From positions 1 through 64,000 of the forward strand of contig JAJVIK010000019.1 of assembly GCA_022072055.1 (NCBI GenBank): 64,000 bases of DNA, given 5' to 3'. Numbering within the stretch: position 1 is the first letter of the stretch; each line of letters begins with the position of its first letter. Below are positions 26,318-35,394 of the stretch, in pieces. This stretch comes from a bacterium (GTDB taxonomy: Bacteria; Hinthialibacterota; Hinthialibacteria; OLB16). Below the pieces are notes generated by a model that searched no databases, was not told where the DNA came from, and worked only from the letters and a program-made list of their open reading frames with translations. Both the position numbers and the translations under genes were made by a program.

Positions 26318-28657
26318 ATGCGTGCACGCTGCTTCATCCCTTGGTTTGGGTCCCTCTTTCTCATCCTCATCTCCCCCGCCGCCGCGGATCGCTTTTCCGA
26401 GCCGGTTTGCCAGTACGGCTTCGGACTTGTTTCCGAAGTGGCCTATTCACCCGATGGGTCCCGCATCCTGATCGGAGGTCGGCGCGCCACGATCCTGGAC
26501 GCAACGACCGGGGCCTATATCCGCTGCTTCATCGGCCATTCGGAGAACGCCTCCTGCATCGCCTTCTCCACGGATAGCGCGCGAATTCTCACGGGTGGGG
26601 CCAACCCCGACTGCCAGGTGAAGATGTGGAATGCGGCCACGGGGGAACTGCTTCAGACCTTTGTCGGACACACCCTCCAGCCCAACTCGGCCGATTTCTC
26701 GCCCAACGCCGATCTGGTGGTGACCAGCGGCGATGACAAGCGGGCGCGTCTCTGGAACGGCGCGACGGGCGCGCAGATCCGCGCCTACTACCAGTTCCAT
26801 GATGTCCACTCCGCGGAGTTCTCGCCCGACGGAAGCCAGGTGCTCTTGGCTTGTGGGGACACCCGGGCGCGGCTCTGGGAGGTCGCCACGGGAGCTGTCG
26901 GGGCTCCGTTTGAGGGACACGCCGGAAGTGTCAACGACGCGGTGTTCTCGCCCACCGGCGGTATCATCCTGACCGGCAGCGCGGACAAGACCGCGCGATT
27001 GTGGGACACGGCCTCGCGCGCGACCGTCCTCACGGTCACCGCGGGAGCGGCGATCCGTTCGGTGGCCTATTCACCGGATGGGTTGCGGTTCCTTTCGGGC
27101 GGAGTGGAAGCGGCCGTGAGGCTGTGGTCGGCAACCTCTGGGGTCCAGTCGGGGACTTTCATTCACCCGCACCCTCCGGTGTATTCGGTTGCATTCTCCC
27201 CCGATGCGAGAAAAGCGCTCACCGGTAGTGACTTCTGCACGGTCTTGGAGTGGGACATCCCGACACGGACCTTGTTTCGTCAATTGCACAGCCACTCCAA
27301 CTTTGTGACATCGGTGGCATTTTTTCCGGACGGGCAAAGGGTCCTCACCGGAAGCAAGGATGGAACCGCCAGGGTGTGGAACAGGGCGACTGGCAATCAG
27401 ATTCTCCTCTTGGAAGGTCATAACGCCTTTGTAAACGATGTGGATGTTTCCCCCGACGGTTCCCGGATGCTCTCGGCGGGCAATGACCGGAAGGTCCGGA
27501 TTTGGGATGCGCTCACGGGGAATCCGCTGCATGTGCTGACCCTCTGCACGGTTCAGAATTGCATGGCGCGTTCCGCCTGCTTTTCGGAGGATGGAGGTTT
27601 GGTCGCGGTGGCCAGCACGCATGGCCCAATGGCCGCCACCATTTGGGATGCGAGCACGGGGACCTTGCTCCAGACCATTCCCAACACTCCACTCGGGTTC
27701 TACGGCATCGATTTCTCTCCGGACGGAACCAGGATTCTGACCGGAGGGGGACCGACCCATACGGCTGAAATCCGGGACTGGAGCAGCGGACAACTTGTTC
27801 AGTCTTTTGTCGGGCACACGGGGCCTGTGACCGCGGTGGCGTATTCTCCCGATGGGTCGCGCATCCTGACCGGGAGCGACGACAACTCGGCGAAGATTTG
27901 GGACGCTTCCAGCGGGATCGAGCTCCGAACCCTCAGCGGGCATCTGGGGGACATCTCCGCGGTCGCCTTTTCGCCGGACGGAAGTCTTGCCCTTACAGGC
28001 GCAAGTGATGGGGTGGCCAAGCTTTGGAACGCCGAATCGGGGGGGCTGATTGGAACCTACACTGGGCATGGTCCCAACGAGTATGTGTTCGGAGCGGATT
28101 TCTCTCCGGACGGAAACCAGGTCCTGACCGGAAGCATGGACTACACCGCCCTGCTTTGGGATATCCCCATTCCCCCCACGGAGACACCGACTCCAAGTCT
28201 GTCTCCCTCCCCCACCGAGACCTTCCCTTCCACCGCGACCGCGACCGCAACGGAAACCGCTTCCCCCACGATAACCCCAACCGAAACACAGACCTCGAGC
28301 GCCACGCGCACTTCAACTCAGACCTCTAGTTTCACATCCACTTCGACTGGGACTCGCACCCCAAGCCTCAGCCTCACGCCAACCCCTTCGGCTTCCGTGA
28401 CCTCGACACTTTCGGCAACCGCCACCGCCACTCAGACCCCGACGGTCTCAGACGAAACCCCGACTTCAAGCCCGAGCGCGAGCGCCACCTTGGCGCCTGG
28501 AGACACCAACGGCGACCATCTTGTGGATTCGCTTGACCTGTTCTACTTCAGTCTGAACTGGCGCAGGCCTTCGGAGGTCTGTGATCCGCGCTGCAATGTG
28601 AATTCGGACCAGAAGGTGGATGGGGTGGACTTGCTGATGCTATTGGAAGTGTGGTGA
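26318..28657 (+). CDS. secreted WD40 double-propeller protein with Thr/Ser/Pro linker and dockerin-like C-terminus
   Basis: The 779-residue product has a signal peptide (cleavage near SPAAA). Fourteen WD40-type repeats run from about residue 35 to 620 (recurring motifs VAYSPDGSRILTG, ARLWDTAS, VQSFVGHT), enough for two seven-bladed propellers. A low-complexity Thr/Ser/Pro linker of about 105 residues (nt about 28170-28500) follows. The C-terminus has two calcium-loop-like segments (DTNGDHLVDSLDL and NVNSDQKVDGVDL), as in type I dockerins. GAGGAGG precedes ATG 26318. Secreted dockerins outside cellulosome makers may serve in surface or matrix assembly. No cohesin is visible in the window. Confidence 0.82.
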   Translation: MRARCFIPWFGSLFLILISPAAADRFSEPVCQYGFGLVSEVAYSPDGSRILIGGRRATILDATTGAYIRCFIGHSENASCIAFSTDSARILTGGANPDCQVKMWNAATGELLQTFVGHTLQPNSADFSPNADLVVTSGDDKRARLWNGATGAQIRAYYQFHDVHSAEFSPDGSQVLLACGDTRARLWEVATGAVGAPFEGHAGSVNDAVFSPTGGIILTGSADKTARLWDTASRATVLTVTAGAAIRSVAYSPDGLRFLSGGVEAAVRLWSATSGVQSGTFIHPHPPVYSVAFSPDARKALTGSDFCTVLEWDIPTRTLFRQLHSHSNFVTSVAFFPDGQRVLTGSKDGTARVWNRATGNQILLLEGHNAFVNDVDVSPDGSRMLSAGNDRKVRIWDALTGNPLHVLTLCTVQNCMARSACFSEDGGLVAVASTHGPMAATIWDASTGTLLQTIPNTPLGFYGIDFSPDGTRILTGGGPTHTAEIRDWSSGQLVQSFVGHTGPVTAVAYSPDGSRILTGSDDNSAKIWDASSGIELRTLSGHLGDISAVAFSPDGSLALTGASDGVAKLWNAESGGLIGTYTGHGPNEYVFGADFSPDGNQVLTGSMDYTALLWDIPIPPTETPTPSLSPSPTETFPSTATATATETASPTITPTETQTSSATRTSTQTSSFTSTSTGTRTPSLSLTPTPSASVTSTLSATATATQTPTVSDETPTSSPSASATLAPGDTNGDHLVDSLDLFYFSLNWRRPSEVCDPRCNVNSDQKVDGVDLLMLLEVW

Positions 28658-28663
28658 TTCGAC

Positions 28664-28849
28664 CTACAGCAGCCCCCCGATGAACGCGAACCCGAGCGCG
28701 ATGCACGCCACCGCGCCGCCGAGGAGCGCCCCGGTGACCATCTTGCGGTTCTGTTCGGGCACTCGAGGACCGACGATCAGCACTCCGAGAACGGCATCGG
28801 ACAGCCCGACCAGGATCAGGACAACGCCAATCAGGATGTTGGTTTCCAT
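28664..28849 (-). CDS. small two-helix membrane protein, 61 aa
   Basis: No family recognised. Two hydrophobic helices (about residues 5-27 and 38-60) flank a short polar turn (PRVPEQNRK), giving a helical hairpin. It begins 12 bases after the stop of the upstream methyltransferase gene, with which it likely shares a transcript. It converges tail to tail on the WD40 gene with a 6-base gap. Being short and hydrophobic, the frame could be chance, but the spacing and clean hairpin topology favour a real gene. Confidence 0.55.
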   Translation of the reverse strand: METNILIGVVLILVGLSDAVLGVLIVGPRVPEQNRKMVTGALLGGAVACIALGFAFIGGLL

Positions 28850-28861
28850 GGGCAGTCCGTG

Positions 28862-29587
28862 TCAGGAGACAAGCGCCGGAACTCCCTCCCCCAAGGCGGA
28901 GAGGTCCTCCTCGTCCTCGTGAACCAAAGAGGCTGTGGACATGAACCTGGACTCGACCCCGCCCTCGGCGGGCTTGAGCGCGACCACATTCAGGAACACA
29001 TCGCCTTTTTCGATCACTCGGACCTGGGTGAACCCGAGACTCTTCAGCCCCTCGCGCCACTCCTCCGCCGATTCCCACTGCGCGCCGAACTCCTCGCGGC
29101 TGGTGAGAAAGGCGATTCGCCCGCCGGGCTTGAGCAACCGTTCCATCTCGGCGATGGTCTTCCAGCGCAATTCGCGCGGGAGCATCACCAGCATGAAGGC
29201 GCTCACACAGCAATCGAACTTGGCTTCGATTGGGAGACGTAGGGCATCGCCATTCACGAAAAACACCGGCTGCTCCGAGCGCCGCTTGCGGCGGGCCTTC
29301 TGCAGCATGCCGACGGAGAGGTCCACCCCCACCACTCGCCCCGCGCGCGGCGCGGCCAGATAGGACAAGAGACCGGTTCCGCAACCGACATCCAGGACCC
29401 AGTCCCCTTCCCGGACCAGGTCCTCCATCAAGGTCTGCGCGGAATCCACATATCCCCGAATGAGTCGATGATAGAGGGTGTCGTACAGCCCCCCCATCGC
29501 GTTGTAGAAAAGGCGGGTCAATCCACGGTGGGAGCTCACCACATTGCGGCCGGCATTCCTCATGACGGCGATCTTCCAGTATTTCAT
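28862..29587 (-). CDS. class I SAM-dependent methyltransferase (UbiE/COQ5-like)
   Basis: The 241-residue product has motif I VLDVGCGTGLLSYLA near residues 64-78, the acidic loop VVGVDLSVGML, and the post-motif LKPGGRIAFLTSREE. The N-terminal FYNAMGGLYDTLYHRL element resembles small-molecule methylases such as those of the UbiE group or phospholipid N-methylases. With mqnD elsewhere in the window one could think of menaquinone methylation, but nothing specific supports that. A GGGGGA lies upstream of ATG 29587. It is followed by the small membrane protein gene. Confidence 0.8.
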   Translation of the reverse strand: MKYWKIAVMRNAGRNVVSSHRGLTRLFYNAMGGLYDTLYHRLIRGYVDSAQTLMEDLVREGDWVLDVGCGTGLLSYLAAPRAGRVVGVDLSVGMLQKARRKRRSEQPVFFVNGDALRLPIEAKFDCCVSAFMLVMLPRELRWKTIAEMERLLKPGGRIAFLTSREEFGAQWESAEEWREGLKSLGFTQVRVIEKGDVFLNVVALKPAEGGVESRFMSTASLVHEDEEDLSALGEGVPALVS

Positions 29588-29728
29588 CGCAAGTTCATTC
29601 CCCCTTCCGCCGAGCGCGGCGCGAGAGCCTCGCGCGCCTCACGGACGACATTCAGAGAAAACAGCCCCCTCCAAGAACACGGGTAGAATAGAGGTTCGGC
29701 ATGGCGAATCCAAGCCGAACACGATGAC

Positions 29729-30277
29729 TTAGATAGGCGACGGTTCAACGCTGATGTCCATGTTGCGCGTCTCGGCCACCTCGGAAAGGCGGCGACGAAG
29801 GGTCTGAACCGGCACGCCGGCTGGGAGCGAAATCCGCATGCGGACATCGAAAAGAGGGGTTCCGCTCACCGGCGCGGGGCGGGCCACGGTTTCCATCTCC
29901 TCGATATTCGCCCCAAGCTCCGCGACCTCATGCGCCAAGGCATGCACAATTCCGGGGTGGTCCATGGCGTAACCCCTGACAATGAAGGGAACCCCGGCAT
30001 GGCCCCGCGAGGGGGCCGCAGTCGCTTTGACGGTCACCGATAGGCCCGTGAGGGATTCGATCCGAGGGGCAAGCGCCCCGAGGTCCTTCGCGGCCTCCGA
30101 GGTTGCGGTCACGAGCAGGATCAACGCGAATTCGCCCCCCAAGACCGCCATCCGGGAATCCTCCAGGTTGAAACCCTCGTCGCTCAGGAATCCGGCGAGT
30201 CGGTCCACAATCCCAGGCTGGTCCGGACCCACCGCGCTGAGAACATATTTCCGCTCCACGGGAAGACTCCTTTTCAT
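29729..30277 (-). CDS. double ACT-domain protein, GcvR-like
   Basis: The 182-residue protein consists of two ACT domains. The first begins VLSAVGPDQPGIVDRLAGFL, the second FIVRGYAMDHPGIVHALAHE, each with the G/D-x-PGIV ligand-binding turn. This arrangement matches glycine cleavage repressor (GcvR)-type regulators, which bind an amino acid and act through protein contacts rather than DNA binding. The start ATG 30277 overlaps the stop of an upstream 55-aa ORF (ATGA), and AAGGAG occurs just inside the gene, so its translation probably depends on the small ORF. GcvR is a best guess among ACT-ACT proteins. Confidence 0.8.
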   Translation of the reverse strand: MKRSLPVERKYVLSAVGPDQPGIVDRLAGFLSDEGFNLEDSRMAVLGGEFALILLVTATSEAAKDLGALAPRIESLTGLSVTVKATAAPSRGHAGVPFIVRGYAMDHPGIVHALAHEVAELGANIEEMETVARPAPVSGTPLFDVRMRISLPAGVPVQTLRRRLSEVAETRNMDISVEPSPI

Positions 30278-30441
30278 TCCTGATCCTTGAACGCTTCGTT
30301 CAGATACTGTTGGAAGTCCGCGATCTTATATGAGATAAAGCAAAACGCATGGTGGAGGGCCAAATACTCGATGTCTTCCTCATCCACTGAGGCGTCCTTG
30401 CGGAGTTCATTGAGCTGGGCGAGCAGGGTTTCGGCTTTCAT
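30274..30441 (-). CDS. 55-aa ORF translationally coupled to the ACT-ACT protein
   Basis: Short gene encoding MKAETLLAQLNELRKDAS, then an acidic helix (DEEDIEYLALHHAFCF) and a mixed C-terminus ending FKDQE. AGGAG sits six bases before ATG 30441, and the stop TGA overlaps the next start (ATGA). A promoter-like pair lies about 33 bases upstream. The peptide is predicted helical, soluble and acidic, with no known family. The good ribosome site plus the 4-base overlap make it more credible than its length suggests. It could be a small partner of the ACT protein or simply a leader cistron. Confidence 0.7.
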   Translation of the reverse strand: MKAETLLAQLNELRKDASVDEEDIEYLALHHAFCFISYKIADFQQYLNEAFKDQE

Positions 30442-30473
30442 CGGTCACTCCTGTTGAAGTGGCATCAAACGGG

Positions 30474-30502
30474 ATAGTAGCTCAGAGCGCCGAGGTGGGC
30501 AA
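30474..30502 (-). promoter_or_regulatory. possible sigma70-type promoter for the 55-aa ORF / ACT operon
   Basis: On the minus strand TTGCCC (30502-30497) and TACTAT (30479-30474) are spaced by exactly 17 bases. The start codon at 30441 lies 33 bases downstream of the -10. The hexamers are imperfect. Confidence 0.4.
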
Positions 30503-30606
30503 TAAACCTCGCCTTCCAGCGCCGCCGCGCGGTGGGATTCCCCCGCCGGAACGAAGCGGTCGCCCGGGGGGGCGAACACTCATGGGCTTGGACAAGACCA
30601 TCGCGG

Positions 30607-31359
30607 TCACTGCCGAATCGGGCACACCGCAAGAAGGTCCCCCACCAAGTCCCCCTCTCCCACCGGAACCACCAAAGGGGTGGTCAGAAAATAGACCAGC
30701 AGCGCCTTTTCGGAGGGAAACGGCTCTCCGAAGGCGCCGGTCTCCCGTTTGACTGGGAAGTCGACGACCTGCTGTTTCACCTCGGTCCGTGGGACCCAAC
30801 GGTAAATCTCGGCATTTGGGAACACACCCCTGATCTCATCCTGGAACTCCTCCAGGGAGTAGGTGTGGTGGTGGTGCGGATTGGATTCGGGGGCCGCGGA
30901 TGCCGCGTTGGGGGTTTTCAGGATCAGGTGTCCGCCGCGTCGTCCCACGCGCGCGATTTCCCGGAGGAGATCGTGACGTCGGTCGATATGCTCCAAGACC
31001 TCGCTTGAGACCACGAGGTCAAAAGAGGAGTCCGGAAAGGGCAGCGGGGTGTTCGCGTCGTGCTCCACGAAGCGAAGGTTGGGTGCGGAATAATGGGAGC
31101 GGTTGTACTCAATCGCAGGGTGGTGATAGTCGAGCCCGGTGACCGACTTCGCTTTCCGTGAGAGAAGCTCGGACCCGTAACCATACCCACAGCCAAGATC
31201 CAAAACATCTCCACGCGCGCGCGGCTCGGCGTAGCGATAGAAGGCCAAGTGGAACTCCAACCAATAGTTGGAGTCATGGCCGGGAACGATCTGTTCCTTG
31301 GAGCGGTCCAGCGGGCCAAACAGGGTCAGCGGGTCGAATTCGATGGTGACGCGCCCCAT
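30607..31359 (-). CDS. class I SAM-dependent methyltransferase
   Basis: The 250-residue protein carries motif I VLDLGCGYGYGSELLSRKA near residues 52-70, the acidic loop VTGLDYHHPAIEY, DLVVSSEVLEHID, and GGHLILKTPNAASAAPE. This is the Methyltransf_11/25 pattern. A histidine-rich NPHHHHTYSLEEF follows the core, as in many sugar and lipid methylases. It starts 25 bases downstream of the alpha-glucan phosphorylase gene on the same strand, so co-transcription is likely, but the functional link is not evident. Confidence 0.82.
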   Translation of the reverse strand: MGRVTIEFDPLTLFGPLDRSKEQIVPGHDSNYWLEFHLAFYRYAEPRARGDVLDLGCGYGYGSELLSRKAKSVTGLDYHHPAIEYNRSHYSAPNLRFVEHDANTPLPFPDSSFDLVVSSEVLEHIDRRHDLLREIARVGRRGGHLILKTPNAASAAPESNPHHHHTYSLEEFQDEIRGVFPNAEIYRWVPRTEVKQQVVDFPVKRETGAFGEPFPSEKALLVYFLTTPLVVPVGEGDLVGDLLAVCPIRQ

Positions 31360-31384
31360 GAGCCATGCCTTGCGCCCGCTCAGC

Positions 31385-33946
31385 TCATGCCCACTTAATG
31401 CTGCGCAAGCGGTCCACCGCCGGAATGTCGGGATGGGCCAGGATCACACGCGCAGAAAACCCGAACCGTCCGCTGGTGTGGCAGGGGATCTCGCCCCCGA
31501 AAACCGCGTCCCCCTTCGAGGTCTTGCGCTGAAACTCCAGCCGCTTGGGTCGTCCATCCACCAATTCGCCATCGGAGTTGAGGCGCCCATAGTAAACCTC
31601 GACCGCGATGTCGGAGGGATCGAGGTCCTTGAGGGAAACCTCGATTTGGATGGGGGCCTTCTGCCCCACGCGAACCACCTGATTTTCGACATCGCAACGG
31701 ACCTGGGTGATCTCAACCGACTTCCACGCGGCGAGGACGCGGGCTTCCCATTGGGCGGCTTGACGCGCCGCGGCGAAATCATCCGCGACAAGCCGCAGGG
31801 AATGCTCCGCCGCCGGGAAATAGAACCGCTCCGAATACTCCCGAAGCATCCGGTTGGTGTTGAAGACCGGGCAGATTGTGATCAGGCAACGCTTCATCCG
31901 CTTGATCCAGCCGCGCGGCAGGTCATCGCGGCCACGCTCGTAAAACAGTGGAACGATGTCCTTTTCGAGCATCTCATAGAGAGTCTCGCTCTCGATCTGG
32001 TCCTGATAGTTCGGATCGGAATAATCCTCGCCTGATCCGATGGCCCATCCGTTGTCACCCTGATAGGCCTCGCACCACCAGCCATCCAGGATCGATAGGT
32101 TCAGAACCGCGTTGGCGGCGGCCTTCATCCCGCTGGTCCCGCTGGCCTCAAGCGGCCGTCGCGGGGTGTTCAGCCAAATGTCCACCCCCTGGAGCATGTA
32201 CCGGGCGACATTCATGTCGTAGTCCTCGATGAACACGACATTATGGCGGAACTCGGGTTGACGGCAGAAATGGGCGAGTTGGCGGATGATCTCCTTGCCG
32301 GGATTGTCGGCGGGGTGCGCCTTTCCGGCGTAGACAATCTGCACGGGTCGCTCCGGGTTGTTCAGGATCTTGGCCAAGCGCTCGGGGTTGCGGAACAGCA
32401 GAGTTCCCCTCTTGTAGGAGGCAAACCGTCGCGCGAAGCCGATGGTCAGACTATCCGGATCCAGAACTTCATCGGCAAGATTGACCTCGGAGGTTGGGAG
32501 ACCCCGACGAGTCAGCTGTTTCTTAAGGCGCTTGCGGATAAACGAAACGAGACGATCGGTGCGTCTTTGGTGGGTGCGCCAGAGCTCGGCGTCCGGAATC
32601 TGCTCGACACGCTCCCACACGGCGGTGTCCACCGGGTTGCTCCACCAACGCACGCCCAGGTAACGGTCGAACAGGGAGGCCATGTCGCCCGAGAGCCAGG
32701 TGCGGATATGGATCCCATTGGTGATCGAGTTGATCGGCACCTCGGAGTGGGGGGTTTCGGGCCAGATGCGCTTCCAGAGGTTCCTGGAGACATCCCCGTG
32801 CAGCTTGCTCACCCCATTCGAGTGGGAGGAAAGCTTAAGGGCAAGCACGGTCATGCAGAACCATTCGGCGGGGTCTTGTTCGTTTTCGCGTCCGAGAGCC
32901 AGGAAGCGCTCGGCGGTGAGCCCCAGGTCCTTGTAGGCCTCCTCGGCCAGGTAATGCTCAATCCGCTCCGGAGCGAAGCGGTCATTGCCCGCGGGAACGG
33001 GGGTGTGCGTGGTGAACACGTTCCCGGCGGCGGTGGCGACCTTGGCCTCCTCGAAGGTCAGTCGGTGGTCGTGCATGGCCTCCCGAATCCGCTCGAGCGT
33101 GAGGAAGGCCGCATGCCCCTCGTTCATGTGGCACACGCTTGGGTTGATCCCCATTTTGCGGATGGCGCGGTACCCGCCGATTCCCAGAACGATCTCCTGG
33201 CGGATGCGAAGGTCCGTGTCGCCGCCGTAGAGCTGCGCGGTGATCTCGCGATCATCGGCCTGATTGGCCGAGAGATTGGTGTCGAGGAGGTACAGCGCGA
33301 CACGGCCCACCTTGATCTTCCAGATCTGGATAACGACCGGGTGCTTACCGAAGTTCACCTCGACCAGAATCGGGCGACCCTTGGCGTCCACCTGAAGCTC
33401 GATGGGGAGGGTTTCGAGCTCCACGGTTGGAAGGTACTCCTGCTGCCAGCCATCCGAGTTGAGGTATTGGCGGAAATACCCCTTACGATAGAGAAGGCCG
33501 ACGCCGACCAGGGGCAAGCCGAGCTCGCTGGCGGACTTGAGGTGGTCCCCGGAGAGGATTCCGAGGCCGCCGGAGTAGATCGGAAGGCTCTCGGCCAACC
33601 CATACTCAAAAGAGAAATAGGCGATGGTCTTCTCCTCGCGGTCGCTGAACTGGGCGTCGAACCAAGTGGTGGCGGCGAGATAGGAGTCGAGCTTCTCGGC
33701 CACGCGATCCAGGTGGGCCAGGAAGCTGTCATCCTCGGATAGGGCCTTAAGGCGCTCTTGGGGGACTTCTCCAAGCAGCTTGATGGGGTTGTGGTAGATC
33801 TCATCCCACAGGTCGAGGTCCATGCGCCTCCAGAGCTCGAGGGCCTCGCTGTCCCAGGTCCACCACAGGTTGTAGGCGATGTCCTTGAGACGTTCGAGGC
33901 GCTCGGGAAGCGCGGGTACCACGGTAAACTGGCGCAGGGTCTTCAT
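31385..33946 (-). CDS. glgP: alpha-glucan phosphorylase (GT35, DUF3417 type)
   Basis: Breaks alpha-1,4-glucan to glucose-1-phosphate with pyridoxal phosphate. The 853-residue length and the N-terminal DUF3417 segment (AYNLWWTWDSEALELWRRMD) mark the alpha-glucan family phosphorylase subgroup rather than the classic glycogen phosphorylase. Catalytic region features are YFSFEYGLAESLPIYSGGLG, VCHMNEGHAAFLTLERIR, FARRFASYKRGTLLF and the PLP-lysine block SGTSGMKAAANAVLNL. GGGAGG is seven bases before ATG 33946. It lies 96 bases downstream of tyrS. It implies storage or use of glycogen or maltodextrin. Confidence 0.93.
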   Translation of the reverse strand: MKTLRQFTVVPALPERLERLKDIAYNLWWTWDSEALELWRRMDLDLWDEIYHNPIKLLGEVPQERLKALSEDDSFLAHLDRVAEKLDSYLAATTWFDAQFSDREEKTIAYFSFEYGLAESLPIYSGGLGILSGDHLKSASELGLPLVGVGLLYRKGYFRQYLNSDGWQQEYLPTVELETLPIELQVDAKGRPILVEVNFGKHPVVIQIWKIKVGRVALYLLDTNLSANQADDREITAQLYGGDTDLRIRQEIVLGIGGYRAIRKMGINPSVCHMNEGHAAFLTLERIREAMHDHRLTFEEAKVATAAGNVFTTHTPVPAGNDRFAPERIEHYLAEEAYKDLGLTAERFLALGRENEQDPAEWFCMTVLALKLSSHSNGVSKLHGDVSRNLWKRIWPETPHSEVPINSITNGIHIRTWLSGDMASLFDRYLGVRWWSNPVDTAVWERVEQIPDAELWRTHQRRTDRLVSFIRKRLKKQLTRRGLPTSEVNLADEVLDPDSLTIGFARRFASYKRGTLLFRNPERLAKILNNPERPVQIVYAGKAHPADNPGKEIIRQLAHFCRQPEFRHNVVFIEDYDMNVARYMLQGVDIWLNTPRRPLEASGTSGMKAAANAVLNLSILDGWWCEAYQGDNGWAIGSGEDYSDPNYQDQIESETLYEMLEKDIVPLFYERGRDDLPRGWIKRMKRCLITICPVFNTNRMLREYSERFYFPAAEHSLRLVADDFAAARQAAQWEARVLAAWKSVEITQVRCDVENQVVRVGQKAPIQIEVSLKDLDPSDIAVEVYYGRLNSDGELVDGRPKRLEFQRKTSKGDAVFGGEIPCHTSGRFGFSARVILAHPDIPAVDRLRSIKWA

Positions 33947-34042
33947 GTAAAACCTCCCGCCCGGCAAGGATGAATCGGAGGCCGGAGCCACGGGTAGGGG
34001 ATTCTAGGGGATGGGGGGAGTCAATCCTACCCAAGGGGGGGA

Positions 34043-35323
34043 TTAGCTCAATCCCTCAACTTTTCCCAGGGAGTACTTCTTCTTCCCAACTCTGAGGACG
34101 AATAACCCTCCATCAAGGAGATCCTCTCCAAGTATCCTCTTGTCTTCGGCCTCGATCTTGCGGTTGTTAAGATAGATCCCGCCGCCTTTGAGTAGGCGAC
34201 GCGCCTCACCCTTGGATGACGCCAGATCGCTCTCCACCAGGGCGTCAACAATGCTGAAACCCTCATCGATCCTGGTTTGCAGAATCTGAAAGGATGGCAC
34301 CTCGGAAAAGATTTCCAAAATCATGCTCGAACCCAAATCCTGAAGGTCGCCACCGAAAAGGGCTTCACTGGCCTTAACCGCCGCGAGAGCTCCGCCTTCC
34401 CCATGCACCAGCGCGGTGGCCTCCCACGCCAATTTCTTTTGCGCTTCGCGTTTCTCGGGTTCTGATTCGACCAGCCGTTCGAGGCGCGCGATCTCCTCCA
34501 TCGGCAGGACAGTGAAGAGCCTGAGAAACCTCCCCACGTCACGGTCTTCGGTCCGAATCCAGTACTGATAGAACTGGTACGGGCTGGTCCGGTCCGCTGT
34601 CAGCCAGATCGCCCCCTGCTCCGACTTGCCGAACTTCTGACCGCTCGCGGTGGTAAGCAGCGGGCAGACCAGACCATAGGTCTGATCCCCGCCCAAACGT
34701 CGAATCAAGTCCGTGCCCGCGGTGATGTTGCCCCATTGGTCGCTGCCGCCGATCTGAAGGTTGCAGCCGTGATGAGTGTGCAGCCAGTAGAAGTCATAGG
34801 CCTGCAGGAGTTGATAGGAGAACTCGGTGAAGGACATGCCCGCGCCGGACTCCAGCCTGCCTTTCACCGAATCGCGCGCGAGCATCTCGGTGACCCGCAC
34901 GTGCTTGCCGACATCGCGGATGAAATCCAGGAAACTGATCGGCCCCATCCACTCGAAGTTGTTGAGGATTCGCGCGGGGTTCTCACCCTCGAACCGAAGG
35001 AACTTCGAAAGAACTCCTCGGATACCTTCGACATTGCGCTCAACCTGTTCGCGAGTGAGCAGCGAGCGTTCATCCTTTTTCCCGCTTGGGTCTCCAATCA
35101 GCCCGGTGGCGCCTCCGACCACCGCGATAACCGAATGCCCCGCGCGCTGGAAATGGGAAAGGGCCTGAATCGCGACGAGATTCCCGGCGTGCAGGCTGTC
35201 GGCGGTCGGGTCGAAGCCGCAGTACACCACCAGCCGCTCGCGCTCGGAAAGGGCCTCCAGCGCGGGGTCGGTCACGCGGTCGATGAAGCCGCGCTCGGAA
35301 AGGGTTTGGATGACGTTGGGCAT
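34043..35323 (-). CDS. tyrS: tyrosyl-tRNA synthetase
   Basis: Charges tRNA-Tyr with tyrosine; class I aminoacyl-tRNA synthetase of 426 aa. The HIGH-like motif is in ADSLHAGNLVAIQAL, the tyrosine pocket in VVYCGFDPTA and QIGGSDQWGNI, and the KMSKS-like loop is KFGKSEQGAIWL, the TyrRS variant. A C-terminal S4 RNA-binding domain starts near SIVDALVESDLASSKGEARR. The gene follows rph by 71 bases in the same direction, with two hairpins in the gap. Confidence 0.96.
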   Translation of the reverse strand: MPNVIQTLSERGFIDRVTDPALEALSERERLVVYCGFDPTADSLHAGNLVAIQALSHFQRAGHSVIAVVGGATGLIGDPSGKKDERSLLTREQVERNVEGIRGVLSKFLRFEGENPARILNNFEWMGPISFLDFIRDVGKHVRVTEMLARDSVKGRLESGAGMSFTEFSYQLLQAYDFYWLHTHHGCNLQIGGSDQWGNITAGTDLIRRLGGDQTYGLVCPLLTTASGQKFGKSEQGAIWLTADRTSPYQFYQYWIRTEDRDVGRFLRLFTVLPMEEIARLERLVESEPEKREAQKKLAWEATALVHGEGGALAAVKASEALFGGDLQDLGSSMILEIFSEVPSFQILQTRIDEGFSIVDALVESDLASSKGEARRLLKGGGIYLNNRKIEAEDKRILGEDLLDGGLFVLRVGKKKYSLGKVEGLS

Positions 35324-35344
35324 CGCGGCAAGCGCACTCTCAAC

Positions 35345-35392
35345 GCGCCGGTCTTACGGCCGGCGCTGGACTGTTTCGTCCACTCCGTGGAC
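35345..35392. repeat. two hairpins between rph and tyrS
   Basis: GCGCCGG (35345-35351) pairs with CCGGCGC (35360-35366). GTCCAC (35378-35383) pairs with GTGGAC (35387-35392), ending two bases beyond the rph stop. No T run follows on the minus strand, so strong termination is doubtful. They could attenuate or stabilise the message. Confidence 0.5.
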
Positions 35393-35394
35393 TG

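Noticed and set aside
28170-28500. Possible tandem repeat array or CRISPR
   Set aside because: It is the Thr/Ser/Pro-coding low-complexity linker of the WD40 protein, without spacer-repeat periodicity.
32243-33742. 499-codon plus-strand frame
   Set aside because: Antisense to alpha-glucan phosphorylase.
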